DNA of 64,000 nucleotides from Erythrophleum ivorense (taxonomy: Eukaryota > Streptophyta > Magnoliopsida > Fabales > Fabaceae), in NCBI GenBank assembly GCA_026724425.1, contig JAIUCV010000076.1, positions 5,789,501 through 5,853,500 of the forward strand, read 5' to 3'. Within the stretch, counting starts at the first letter, position 1. Each line of letters starts with the position of its first letter. This document shows positions 8,305 to 19,898 of this stretch, one piece after another. The notes below the pieces were generated by a model. It was not told where the DNA came from. It worked only from the letters and a program-made list of their open reading frames with translations, and ran no database searches. A program made the position numbers and the translations under genes.

Positions 8305-11300
8305 GGACCTTGTTAGTCGGTGGCGTTCAGTCACACGTTTTATTCGATTCTGGAGCATCTAATTGCTTCATCACTCCGAAGTGGGCCGAGAGTAGTGGCA
8401 TCCGGAGCAGCGCGGGTGAGCGTGCATGCATGGTCAAGGTGGCTGGAGGTGGTTTCCTGGCTACTTCGGGCCGTGCTAGAGGCGTTGATATTCAGATTGC
8501 GAGGCAGTCGATGCCAGCTGATTTGGTGATTAGTCCGGTGGAGTTATATGACGTCATTCTGGGGATGGACTTGTTATCTTTTTACCGGGTTCATTTGGAT
8601 TGTTACAGAGGCAGAGTGGTTTTTGAGCGTGATGGCGGGAGGTTAGTGTTTCAGGGTGTGAGACCGACTTCCGGGAGCATAGTGATCTCGGCGATTCAGG
8701 CGGAGCAGTTGATTGAGCGAGGCTGTGAGGCCTATTTGGCGACGATCTCTATGGCGAAGTCCGGTGGTGAGGTGGTTTTCGAGGATATTCGGGTGGTTCG
8801 AGAGTTTCCAGAGGTTTTTCAGTCGTTGACGGGGTTGCCACCTTCGCGGTCAGATCCTTTCACGATTGAGTTAGAGCCGGGGACAGCGCCGATATCCAAG
8901 ACGCCTTACAGGATGGCTCCAGCAGAGTTGGCAGAACTGAAGAAGCAGCTAGAGGACCTTTTGAGCAAAGGGTTCATTCGACCGAGTGTTTCACCGTGGG
9001 GAGCACCAGTTCTGTTTGTGAAGAAGAAGGATGGGAGTTTCCGGCTGTGTATTGATTACCGGGGATTGAACCGAGTTACTGTGAAGAACAGGTACCCTCT
9101 CCCGAGGATTGACGAGTTGTTGGATCAGTTGAGGGGTGCTACTTGGTTCTCCAAGATAGACATGGCATCGGGTTATCATCAGATCCCGATAGATGAGGCG
9201 GATATCCGCAAGACTGCTTTCAGGACACGTTATGGGCATTTTGAGTTTGTGGTTATGCCTTTCGGTTTGACGAATGCGCCTGCGGCATTCATGAGGTTGA
9301 TGAACAACGTATTCAGGGAGCATTTGGATGTGTTTGTCATCATCTTCATCGACGATATTCTGGTTTATTCGAGGAGTCCTGAGGAGCATGAGACTCATTT
9401 GAGGTTGGTTCTGGAGAAGCTTCGAGAGCGGAAGCTGTATGCTAAGTTGAGCAAGTGCAGTTTCTGGCAGCGAGAGATGGGTTTTCTCGGACATATTGTT
9501 TCTGCAGAGGGTGTGTCTTTAGATCCGGCGAAGATAGAGGCCATCTGAGATTGGCCTAGATCTAGTAGTGCTACCGAGATCATGAGCTTTCTTGGGTTAG
9601 CAGGCTATTACAGGAGATTCATCAGGGGCTTTGCGAGTATGGCGCAGCCGATGACGCAGTTGACTAGGAAGGATGTTCCTTTTGTGTGGACGCCTGAGTG
9701 TGAGGAGATCATTTATCATCCGGGCAAGGCTAACCTAGTGGCAGATGCTTTGAGTCGACGGCGGTGTGATTCAGCTTTAGAGCAGGACGTTGAGGCGTTG
9801 GTAGGCGAGATTAGCACTTTGCGCCTTTGTGCTATTTCTCAGGAGCCTTTGGGCTTAGAGGCAGTTGATCAGGCAGATTTGTTGACCCGGATCAGGGTGG
9901 CGCAGCAGAGTGATCAGAGTTTGATTGATGTGTCACATGTGCCGAGTTCCGAGTATCAGGTTGTTGAGAACGGGACTATTCTGGTTCGTGGTCGGGTCTG
10001 TGTACCCAGGGTTGTTGAGCTGCGACATCAGATTTTGAGAGAGGCTCATTCGAGCAAGTTTTCGATTCATCCGGGAGCGACCAAGATGTACCATGATCTC
10101 AAGAGGTATTATCACTGGGTCGGGATGAAGAAAGATGTGGCTGATTGGGTTGCGAGGTGCAACACTTGTTCCTTAGTGAAGGCTGAGCATCAGGTTCCAG
10201 GTGGTCTATTACAGAGTTTACCCATTCCAGAGTGGAAGTGGGACATGATTACGATGGATTTCGTGGTTGGGCTACCTATTTCGAGGACACATGATGATAT
10301 TTGGGTTATCGTGGATCGGTTGACTAAGTCAGCACATTTCTTGGCCATCAAGAAAACAGATGGAGCAGCTGTTTTGGCTAGGAAGTTTGTGCGTGAGATT
10401 GTGAGGCTGCATGGAGTGCCAGCCAGTATAGTGTCAGACCGAGATCCGAGATTTGCCTCAGAGTTTTGGAGGGCATTTCAGGCTGAGATGGGCACTAAGG
10501 TGCATATGAGTACGGCATATCATCCACAGACAGATGGGCAGTCAGAGAGGACGATTCAGACTTTAGAGGATCTGTTGAGGATGTGTGTGCTAGAGTGGGG
10601 TGGTCATTGGGCAGATCACTTGAGCTTGGTTGAGTTTGCTTACAACAACAGCTACCAGGCGAGTATTGGCATGACTCCTTTTGAGGCGTTGTATGGGAGG
10701 CCATGTAGGACACCTTTATGTTGGACCCAAGTGGGGGAGCGCAGCATTTATGGAGCTACTTATGTTCAGGAGACGACTGAGAAGGTTCGTGTTGTGCGAC
10801 TGAACATGAAGGAAGCTCAGGATAGACAGAAGAGTTACGCAGATAGACGCAGACGAGAGCTTGAGTTTCAGGTTGGAGATAGAGTGTATCTCAAGATGGC
10901 GATGTTGAGGGGTCCTAACAGATCCATCGCAGAGAACAAGCTGAGTCCGCGTTTCATGGGTCCGTTTCCAGTTGTGGAGCGAGTGGGACCGTTGGCGTAC
11001 ACGCTGGAGTTACCTCCGATTATGAGAGCCTTTCACAAGGTGTTTCATGTGTCGATGCTGAGGAAGTGTCTTCATCCTTCTGAGGAGATAGTGGCTCAGA
11101 TTCCAGAGGATCTTCAGCCAGATTTGACAGTTCCGGCAGTGCCTGTGAGGATTCTTGAGAGGAGGGTCAAGGTTCTGCGGAACAAGAGGATACCGTTATT
11201 GAGAGTTTTGTGGGCTTGTGGCGGTATTGAGGAGGAGACTTGGGAGCCAGAGGCAAAGATGAAGTTGAAGTTCAGGAAGTGGTTCGACAAGCAGAGTGTG

Positions 11301-11306
11301 GAGTGA
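8305..11306 (+). pseudogene. pol of chromovirus A: nonsense codon and in-frame RNase H deletion
   Basis: The order is aspartic protease (LFDSGASNCFI near 8340), reverse transcriptase (catalytic FIDDILVYS near 9345), a remnant of RNase H, the integrase HHCC finger (about 10070-10190), an integrase core with D, D and E in TMDFVVG, VSDRDPRF and QTDGQSER, a GPY/F-like module, and a chromodomain-like C-terminus (ILERRVKVLRNKRIPLLRVLW). A TGA at 9546-9548 interrupts it. About 122 codons are missing in frame after 9708, between ECEE and IIYHPGK; this removes nearly all of RNase H. The element cannot move on its own. Confidence 0.9.
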
Positions 11307-11957
11307 GCTTCTTTCGTCTTTGTGGCTTTGTTTTTGGTTTAGCTTGCGAGCTTTTGTTGTTGTTGTTTTGGTTTACGTTGTAAGACATACATTTTTGAGA
11401 TTTATGAGATGGAGTTTTGCCTCATTATCTTTGTTATTTAATGTTGTCTTGGATGTTACACTTGTTGACCGGTCAGGTCCTGAGACGTTTCAATCTTTTT
11501 GTTACAAGCGTTTTAAGAATTTTTCTCTAAGGGCTGCGGTCCTGAATAACTCATTACGTTTTGGAGACTTTGGTTCTCTGGCAGACTTACCTGAGTGCCG
11601 TGGCTTCAGTGTGAGTAGCTTATCCGAGTGCCGTGGCTTCGGTATGAGCTTTGGCTGGCCCATCTGGGAGGCCGTGGCCCCAGTTTGGGTAGTTGCAGAC
11701 TTGTTTGGGAGGCCGTGGCCCCAATACAAGTGGTTTGATTGAGACTCATTTGGGAGGCCGTGGCCCCAATTTGAGTGTTTGGGTAATGAGTTAAGAGGAA
11801 AATGTCTTGGAACGTGCGTATGCATAAGATTGAGTGTGAGTCTCGGGGATCAGTTGAGGATCTCCAGTGTTGTGACCTTGCGAGGTCGGATTGTTGGTCT
11901 TGCGAGACGTGTTTTGAGTTAGGATTCGAGGACGAATCCAGTTTAGTGGGGGAGAGT
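11307..11957 (+). other. 3' untranslated region of element A with tandem repeats and polypurine tract
   Basis: Noncoding. Repeats of GGGAGGCCGTGGCCCCAA and GAGTGCCGTGGCTTC lie at about 11590-11775. The polypurine tract AGTGGGGGAGAG at about 11945-11956 primes plus-strand synthesis and abuts the LTR at 11958. ORFs across this part are not conserved. Confidence 0.75.
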
Positions 11958-12902
11958 TGTAACATCCGTAAACCAAGAAGTGGAGTTTTTGCCTGGTGTC
12001 GAGCGACACCAAGGCTGGTGTCGATCGACACCGGCCAAATCGCAAATTTCCGGTTTGTTTCTATTTTGTTCGGTTCGCGTCGGTTAAGGGTGGAAACCCT
12101 AAGAAGCGAAATAAAAAGCTTTTGTCGTCGAGTGGTTGTCACTTTTTGGAGGCAGAGAGTTTAGGAGGAGATTTTGGAGTGTTCTTGAGCGATTTTGGAG
12201 CTTTTGGTGGTGTCTGATTCCTGTTCTTCCCTGTTCATCTCCCTTTCTCCCTTTCAATCCAAATCCAAGGTGAATGCATGACTGTGGGCTCGGGATTTCC
12301 GGATTTAGGTGTTTCATTGCTTCTGGTGTCGTCCTGTCAAGCGGGTGTCGATCGACACCAAGCTGGTGTCGGTCGACACCAATGTTGGTTCAGGATGGTT
12401 AACCGGTTTGAGCGAATTGAATTGGTTATTGAATTAAAATTGAATTAAAAATGGTTTAATCCGGTTTAATGGTTTAGTTAATTTAATTGGTTAATGGAAA
12501 TGGTTTAATTAATTATTTTCGGATTAATAATTAATTAAAATTATTATATAATTATGAGAATTATTTAATAATTATTTGGAATTATTTTAATGATGGAAAA
12601 ATATTTAATAATTGTGGAAATTATTTAAAAGACTTTAATTATCTGGAAATTGCGTAATTGGCCCGTGGGCAGAGTGATCGCTTCACTAAGTATTTAGGAT
12701 AATACTTACGCATCTCCTTTCCTGTGATGCAGGTGGTAGAAATGTCTAAACGCGGAATCAAGGCCGAAGAAGAGGATGATAGGATTTATGTTTTATTTCT
12801 TTTGCTTAAGTTGTTAGAATTATTTGATATTTGATTCATTTGATTTATTTGATTATTGACTTCATTGTTGAATTGGTTGATTTATTTATTTAAAGATTTT
12901 TA
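11958..12902 (+). repeat. 3' LTR of chromovirus A, truncated
   Basis: Begins TGTAACATCCG. It lacks about 115 bp near 12308 compared with the 5' LTR, and stops after AAAGATTTTTA at 12902, where tail sequence of another element takes over. Confidence 0.85.
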
Positions 12903-13140
12903 GTGACAGTGGGTCACGTTTTGGTTGTGACTTCGGGTCACGTTTGGTTTTGTGACATTGGTCACATTTTGGTACTGGACCGTGAGTTGCAGTACGGATG
13001 TCATGACTGCGGTTATGGCATTGAGAGTAATAATATCTTGGAAACATGCGTATAACATAGGACTAAAATTTGAGTTTTGAGGTCTTGGAGAGACGTTTGT
13101 GTTGGGATTCGAGGACGAATCCATTTTAGTGGGGGAGAAT
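12903..13140 (+). mobile_element. 3' internal tail of element C
   Basis: Tandem GTGAC...GGGTCAC repeats, the motif GGATTCGAGGACGAATCC, then a polypurine tract ending at 13140. It resembles the tails at 48340-48622 and 58900-59232. Everything upstream in element C has been lost. Confidence 0.8.
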
Positions 13141-14515
13141 TGTAACATCCGTGAACCAGAAAGTTGTTTTGGAAGTGGTGTTGGACGATGCTAGGGGTTC
13201 GGGAGTAGTTGGCACATGCTCTTAGAGGTGTGAATTGAGGGTTGACTGTACATGTTCTTGTTTGATTGTTGTGCAGTCGGTCTAGGGTTCAAGCATCGCG
13301 AAGAAAGTGTGTTAAATGCTTCTGAACGACTAGTATCGATCGACACCCGAAGGGTATCGATCGACACCGGTTATCGGGTTTGATTTCCGGTTTAAGTCGA
13401 TCGATTTGCAATTGGAGTTGGTTTGGTCGATTGGTGTCGACCGACACCAAGGGAGGGTGTCGATCGACACCGGTTATGGTGAAATCAACCGGTTTGATTT
13501 AAGTCGGCTGGTTTTGTCTGGTTTAAGGGTTTTGGAAACCCTAAGTCGCGAATAAAGTCTCTGGCCGCGAGAGAAAGTCACTTTTTGGGAGTTTCTAAGT
13601 TAGAAAAGGAGGCAGAGACTTTTCAGAGGTGATTTGGGAGATTCCTGAAGTTTGGAGGCTTGATCTGAGGTTGTGGGTGGCTGTTCTATCCCCTTTCCCT
13701 CTTTGCAATCCCTTTTTAAGGTGAGTGCGTGACTGTAGGTCCGTTAGCATTGGAGATTGTGTGATTTCGAGATTGTTGATGAGTTTTTCGAGTTGTTTTT
13801 GTGTAGGATCGAGTTATTTTGTTGTTTGATCGATGTGGGGTTGAATCCCACGAAATTGTGTGTTTTATGCGATTTTCGTAGCTTTTGGGTTCTGGGCGTC
13901 GAGCCGGTGTCGAGCGACACTCGATGAGTGTCGATCGACACTCGGGAGGCTGGCGTCGATCGACACCATAGAGGTGTCGGTCGACACCGACCTGGGTGTC
14001 AGGAAACGTGGGTGTTTCCTGACAGGGAGTTCATGTTGATGTGGTTTATGCTGAGCATTGTTATTGTTAGTGATGATTGTGATGTTTGTCTAGTGTTTGA
14101 CGTAATTGGCCTGTAGGCAGGATGATCCACTCACTAAGTATTTATGATAATACTTACGCATCTCTTTCGTAATGTGATGCAGGTAACAGCAATGTTCTTC
14201 CGCGGAAAGAGACTGAGAGAAGAGGATGATGAGATTAGGAATTTGATATTGGCATTGTTGTTGTGGTTGACCAGAAATTCATGAGTTTAGGGTGTTAGAC
14301 TTTATTTTAATAATGTAGCAAACCGATTTAGGTTGCTTATTGGTTATTGGTTTATTGGTTTTATTCTTCATTGGTTATTTGTTAAACACTTATTTATGAT
14401 TTAATAATATTGGTTTCTTCCGCATTGTGTTGTTGAATTAGCTGTTGAGGATTAATATTTATGGGAATATTAATCTGGGCTAATTATTTAAAAAAAAAAG
14501 GGCTTGGTTGTTTCA
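13141..14515 (+). repeat. 3' LTR of element C
   Basis: TGTAACATCC to GGTTGTTTCA (1375 bp), of the same subfamily as 19899-21258 and 59233-60537. It has two clusters of the 16-bp palindrome, near 13335-13465 and 13910-13990. The right flank is the LURE spacer at ACAACGACATC, at a different site from element A. Confidence 0.9.
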
Positions 14516-14990
14516 ACAACGACATCTCGTTGATTTTCTTCGGCTGTGCACAAATATATAAATTCTAATATATTCTCAAATTAATTAGTTTGCTGAATGT
14601 TTATTTTAAATACTTAGGGAATAAAACAGAATTATTAAAGCTCTTTCTTCAAAACACCATCTTAGAGTATATATTGAGAAAAATTAAATCTATGAGTCGG
14701 ATGCAAGATACGAAATGAAGTTTTTATAATGTATATGTTAATATTCAAATTTTTAAGAAATACACTCTATATTTTTTTTAACTGAGAGTCTGAACACTTT
14801 GTTTTGACATAGGCTTAACACCCTTGCGTTAAGCTTTGTCCTCTATGAATAAATGAGTTGATCATTTTTAATATATTTATGTTGTTTCGCATATACGATT
14901 TTTTGGTTTTCCACATAATTGTTTATACGAGAATATTACTAGTTACCAAAAAACACTTGTTGAAAATGTGTAAAAACTTTACATCACTAG

Positions 14991-15030
<40 letters not shown>

Positions 15031-15387
15031 CATATTTTCGGTACGTTTAATAATTTACACCTTGGATAAATATGCCAATTGTTTATTCTCATTTTTGATT
15101 CGTTAACATGTAGAATGTAACGTGGATAAACTTATAAATTGAACTTGCAATTAATACCGTTGAATCAAGTATTATATATGTCTATATATAGCGTTGTCCT
15201 TTTGCTATTTAATATATTGATATTCAAAAAACTAAAATAAAACTAATCATATTTGTATATTGACCGAGTTCATTAATTACACATATATAATATTTTTTTC
15301 TTAAAATACAATAACTTAAAAGGAAATAGTTTCTCAAACGTTTTGCTTATAACAAATAAAAACGTTAGTTAGATTATTAACTCTTGT

Positions 15388-15416
15388 GTAACATAAGCGA
15401 GAACACGTATAAATAT
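15388..15416 (+). promoter_or_regulatory. L3 promoter: GTAACAT motif and TATA box
   Basis: The MYB98-type GTAACAT lies 20 bp before TATAAATAT (15408), which is 91 bp before the ATG. Confidence 0.6.
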
Positions 15417-15498
15417 GACATTATCTTCCTATAACAATTTCACAACAAAGAGTTTCAACGTTAAGGATCTTTAATATTATTGACCTTTTGAAAATAAC

Positions 15499-15881
15499 AT
15501 GACGACAATTATGCTGTTTTTAACATTTGTAGTTCTTCTTTTGTCATGTAAGTTTCTTTTACTCTTACTAGTATAATATGTTTAAAGTTTAATATTCCAT
15601 AATTAACTATTATTCAATGATTTGATATTTGTTTTGGAAATTTTATAGGTGCATCTAATTCGGAAGAGACAACATTATCTTCCAATCCAGCCGCAAGCCC
15701 TCCAGTTCATTTTAAAAGAAAATACATTTATCCCGGCCCAGACGAACATCTTAAGCACTCAATGTCTTCTGACCCCATTGGTTTTTGCCATGAATGTGCA
15801 TATCATTGTATGAGAAAAAAATTAAAACCGTTTAGTTGTGGAAAGTTTGAATGTCGTTGTGCTCTCACAGGTTATGTTTAA
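15499..15881 (+). CDS. LURE1-like defensin-like peptide, copy L3, intact
   Basis: join(15499..15547, 15649..15881), 93 residues. Exon 1 encodes the signal peptide with Lys2 changed to Thr; hydrophobicity is unaffected. The intron is 101 bp (GTAAGT to ATAG). Exon 2 is 233 bp, as in the other intact copies, with all six cysteines (63, 66, 70, 80, 85, 87) and His69. It is easily missed because exon 2 has no upstream in-frame ATG here. The likely role is a secreted short-range pollen-tube attractant, inferred from the family. Confidence 0.8.
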
Positions 15882-16855
15882 AATTCAATTAATTTAAATA
15901 AAGGTCAATTCCGGTTCTCATGCGACTCTTTTATTTTTACATGTCTTTTTTACAATATTTGGCATGTGTAAAGCACTTTAATTTCCATATGAATGCAATT
16001 GATATAAAATGTGTGAAAAATAGTAGGTTTACCTAAATAAACCTTGAACACAAAGGTCGATAACTTTATGTTTCATAAAAATGAGATATTCAAAAAACTA
16101 TGTGTATATACGTATAATATATTTATATGAATTTATCACAACGACATCTCGTTGATTTTCTTCGGCTGTGCACAAATATATAAATTCTAATATATTCTCG
16201 AATTAATTAGTTTGCTGAATGTTTATTTTAAATAATTACGGAATAAAACAGAATTATTAAAGCTCTTTTTTCAAAACACCATCTTAGAGTATATATTGAG
16301 AAACATTAAATCTATGAGTTGGATGCAAGATACGAAATGAAGTTTTTATAATGTATATGTTAATATTCAAATTTTTAAGAAATACACTCTATATTTTTTT
16401 TAACTGAGAGTCTGAACACTTTGTTTTGACATAGGCTTAACACCCTTGCGTTAAGCTTTGTCCTCTATGAATAAATGAGTTGATCATTTTTAATATATTT
16501 ATGTTGTTTCGCATATACGATTTTTTGGTTTTCCACATAATTGTTTATACGAGAATATTACTAGTTACCAAAAAACGTTTGTTGAAAAGGTGTAAAAACT
16601 TTACATCACTAGTAATATATATATATAGTACTCATATTTTCGGTACGTTTAATAATTTACACCTTGGATAAATATGCCAATTGTTTATTCTCATTTTTGA
16701 TTCGTTAACATGTAGAATGTAACGTGGATAAACTTATAAATTGAACTTGCAATTAATACCGTTGAATCAAGTATTATATATGTCTATATATAGCGTTGTC
16801 CTTTTGCTATTTAATATATTGATATTCAAAAAACAAAAATAAAACTAATCATATT

Positions 16856-16866
16856 TGAAACAACCA

Positions 16867-16905
<39 letters not shown>

Positions 16906-18014
16906 AATACTTAAACAATTCTAGCGGAAGTCTTAAAAAATAAATAATTAAATAAATCATAACCAATTCAGCAACGGAAGTCAATAATCAAATAAATCAA
17001 ATATCAAATAATTTTAACAACTTAAGCAAAAGGAATAAAACATAAATCCTATCATCCTCTTCTTCGGCTTTGATTCTGCGTTTAGAAATTTCTACCACCT
17101 GCATCACAGGAAAGGAGATGCGAAAGTATTATCATAAATACTTAGTGAAGCGATCACTCTGCCCACGGGCCAATTACGCAATTTCCAGATAATTAAAGTC
17201 TTTTAAATAATTTCCACCATTTTTAAATATTTTCCACCATTAAAATAATTCCAAATAATTATTAATAATTCTCATAATTAAATAATAATCTTAATTAATT
17301 ATTAATCCGAAAATAATTAATTAAACCATTTCAATTATTCATTTAAATTAATTAAAACCATTAAAACGGGTTAAACCATTTTAATTCAATTAAACCATCA
17401 TTCCAAATTCAGATCGGATTAAACCAGACAAAACCGGTGGTGTCGACCGACACCAAACTTGGTGTCGATCGACACTCGGTCGTCTGCTCGAATCCGAGTG
17501 CAACAGATAGGCACTAAACACACAGAAATCAAACAAACATTCACACACACGATTCAACACCAATATCAACACGAAAATCATCACATAACTCAAGCACAAC
17601 AACTAGAAACATTGATTCATTCATCTAACATCCTAAATCCGGAAATCCCGAGCCCACAGTCACGCACTCACCTTGGATTTGGATTGAAAGGGAGGAAAGG
17701 GAGATGAACAGGGAAGAACAACCAGCAAACACCTCAGAAACTTCTCAAATCTCCACAAACTCTCCCAAAATCGCCCAAGAACACTTCTGTCTCGAAAAAC
17801 GAGCTTTCACAGCGGCTGCTCGACTTTTAAAACGCGACCTAGGGTTTCCGACCTGAACCGACCCTATTCCAGCGACTTAAATCAAACCGGAAATTCGATT
17901 TCGGACCGGTGTCGATCGACACCACCTTGGTGTCTGGGCGTCGAGCTGGTGTCGATCGACACTCAGAAGGCAGCCCTCTATGGTGTCGATCGACACCAGC
18001 CTTCGGATGTTACA
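16856..18014 (-). mobile_element. Solo chromovirus LTR with 5-bp target duplication
   Basis: TGAAACAACC to GGATGTTACA (1159 bp), flanked by ATATT at 16851-16855 and 18015-18019. It begins with a run of about 30 T and carries palindromes near 17438-17475, 17908-17960 and 17980-17998. It was left by recombination between the two LTRs of a full element. It sits in the spacer between L3 and L4. Confidence 0.95.
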
Positions 18015-18153
18015 ATATTTGTATATTGAACGAGTTCATTAATTACACATATATAATATTTTTTTCTTAAAATACAATAACTTAAAAGGAAATAGTTTCT
18101 CAAACGTTTTGCTTATAACAAATAAAAACGTTAGTTAGATTATTAACTCTTGT

Positions 18154-18182
18154 GTAACATAAGCGAGAACACGTATAAATAT
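18154..18182 (+). promoter_or_regulatory. L4 promoter: GTAACAT motif and TATA box
   Basis: GTAACAT followed 20 bp later by TATAAATAT (18174), 91 bp before the ATG. Confidence 0.6.
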
Positions 18183-18264
18183 GACATTATCTTCCTATAA
18201 CAATTTCACAACAAAGAGTTTCAACGTTAAGGATCTTTAATATTATTGACCTTTTGAAAATAAC

Positions 18265-18647
18265 ATGAAGACAATTATGCTGTTTTTAACATTTGTAATT
18301 CTTCTTTTGTCATGTAAGTTTCTTTTACTCTTACTAGTATAATATGTTTAAAGTTTAATATTCCTTAATTAACTATTATTCAATGATTTGATATGTGTTT
18401 TGGAAATTTTATAGGTGCATCTAATTCGGAAGAGAAAACATTATCTTCCAATCCAGCCGCAAGCCCTCCAGTTCATTTTAAAAGAAAATACATTTATCCC
18501 GGCCCAGACGAACATCTTAAGCACTCAATGTCTTCTGACCCCATTGGTTTTTGCCATGAATGTGCATATCATTGTATGAGAAAAAAATTAAAACCGTTTA
18601 GTTGTGGAAAGTTTGAATGTCGTTGTGCTCTCACAGGTTATGTTTAA
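18265..18647 (+). CDS. LURE1-like defensin-like peptide, copy L4, intact
   Basis: join(18265..18313, 18415..18647), 93 residues, six cysteines in the family pattern. It differs from L2 by Val12Ile in the signal peptide and Thr24Lys just after it. The intron ends and exon lengths are the same as in the other copies. L4 lies between a solo LTR and the broken L5. Assignment to the LURE1/CRP810 family rests on the cysteine spacing, the CMRKK stretch, the two-exon structure and the tandem arrangement. Confidence 0.8.
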
Positions 18648-19866
18648 AATTCAATTAATTTAAATAAACGTCAATTCCGGTTCTCATGCGACTCTTTTAT
18701 TTTTACATGTCTTTTTTACAATATTTGGCATGTGTAAAGCACTTTAATTTCCATATGAATGCGATTGATATAAAATGTGTGAAAAATAGTAGGTTTACCT
18801 AAATAAACCTTGAACACAAAGGTCGATAACTTTATGTTTCGTAAAAATGAGATATTCAAAAAACTATGTGTATATACGTATAATATATTTATATGAATTT
18901 ATCACAACGACATCTCGTTGATTTTCTTCGGCTGTGCACAAATATATAAATTCTAATATATTCTCAAATTAATTAGTTTGCTGAATGTTTATTTTAAATA
19001 ATTAGGGAATAAAACAGAATTATTAAAGCTCTTTCTTCAAAACACCATCTTAGAGTATATATTGAGAAAAATTAAATCTATGAGTTGGATGCAAGATACG
19101 AAATGAAGTTTTTATAATGTATATGTTAATATTCAAATTTTTAAGAAATACACTCTATATTTTTTTTAACTGAGAGTCTGAACAATTTGTTTTGACATAG
19201 GCTTAACACCCTTGCGTTAAGCTTTGTCCTCTATGAATAAATGAGTTGATCATTTTTAATATATTTATGTTTTTTCGCATATACGATTTTTTGGTTTTCC
19301 ACATAATTGTTTATACGAGAATATTACTAGTTACCAAAAAACACTTGTTGAAAATGTGTACAAACTTTACATCACTAGTAATATATATATATAGTACTCA
19401 TATTTTCGGTACGTTTAATAATTTACACCTTGGATAAATATGCCAATTGTTTATTCTCATTTTTGATTCGTTAACATGTAGAATATAACGTGGATAAACT
19501 TATAAATTGAACTTGCAATTAATACCGTTGAATCAAGTATTATATATGTCTATATATAGCGTTGTCCTTTTGCTATTTAATATATTCATATTCAAAAAAC
19601 TAAAATAAAACTAATCATATTTGTATATTGACCGAGTTCATTAATTACACATATATAATATATTTTTTTTAAAATACAATAACTTAAAAGGAAATAGTTT
19701 CTCAAACGTTTTGCTTATAACAAATATAAACGTTAGTTAGATTATTAACTCTTGTGTAACATAAGCGAGAACACGTATAAATATGACATTATCTTCCTAT
19801 AACAATTTCACAACAAACAGTTTCAACGTTAAGGATCTTTAATATTATTGATCTTTTGAAAATAAC

Positions 19867-19898
19867 ATGAAGACAGTTATGCTGTTTTTAACATTTGT
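19867..19898 (+). pseudogene. LURE1-like copy L5, cut in the signal-peptide exon
   Basis: Only the first 32 bases of exon 1 remain (MKTVMLFLTF). The LTR of element K starts at 19899 in the middle of the exon. The promoter with GTAACAT is intact upstream, so transcripts could run into the LTR. Exon 2 is not present on the far side of the element. Confidence 0.85.

Larger units (their letters stand above)
4922..12902 (+). mobile_element. Chromovirus A (Ty3/gypsy, Tekay-like), chimeric 3' end
   Basis: LTR 4922-6033, tRNA-Met primer site, gag, pol with chromodomain-like tail, and a second LTR that stops at 12902. It sits after ACTAGTAATATA in the LURE spacer, the same site as element B on the minus strand. 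Its LTRs begin TGTAACATCCATAAACC and TGTAACATCCGTAAACC, as do the 5' and 3' LTRs of B. A and B are thus copies of one insertion made by the inverted duplication. The 3' LTR is broken and joined to the tail of another element. Confidence 0.9.
14516..16855 (+). repeat. LURE repeat unit carrying L3
   Basis: It begins inside the spacer at ACAACGACATCTCG and ends at the solo LTR. 14516-15498 and 15882-16855 are AT-rich and hold no convincing gene. An (AT)n microsatellite of about 32 bp lies at 14993-15024; it varies in length between units. Confidence 0.85.
18015..19898 (+). repeat. LURE repeat units carrying L4 and the start of L5
   Basis: L4 to L5 start codons are 1602 bp apart, as is L3 to L4 once the solo LTR is removed. 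The spacer at 18648-19770 repeats the spacer of earlier units and shows no other gene. Confidence 0.85.

Noticed and set aside
14858..15106. Hydrophobic ORF of 60-80 residues repeated in LURE spacers
   Set aside because: Repeated only because the whole unit is repeated. It runs into the variable (TA)n run and ends at different places; no signal of codon use or a promoter.
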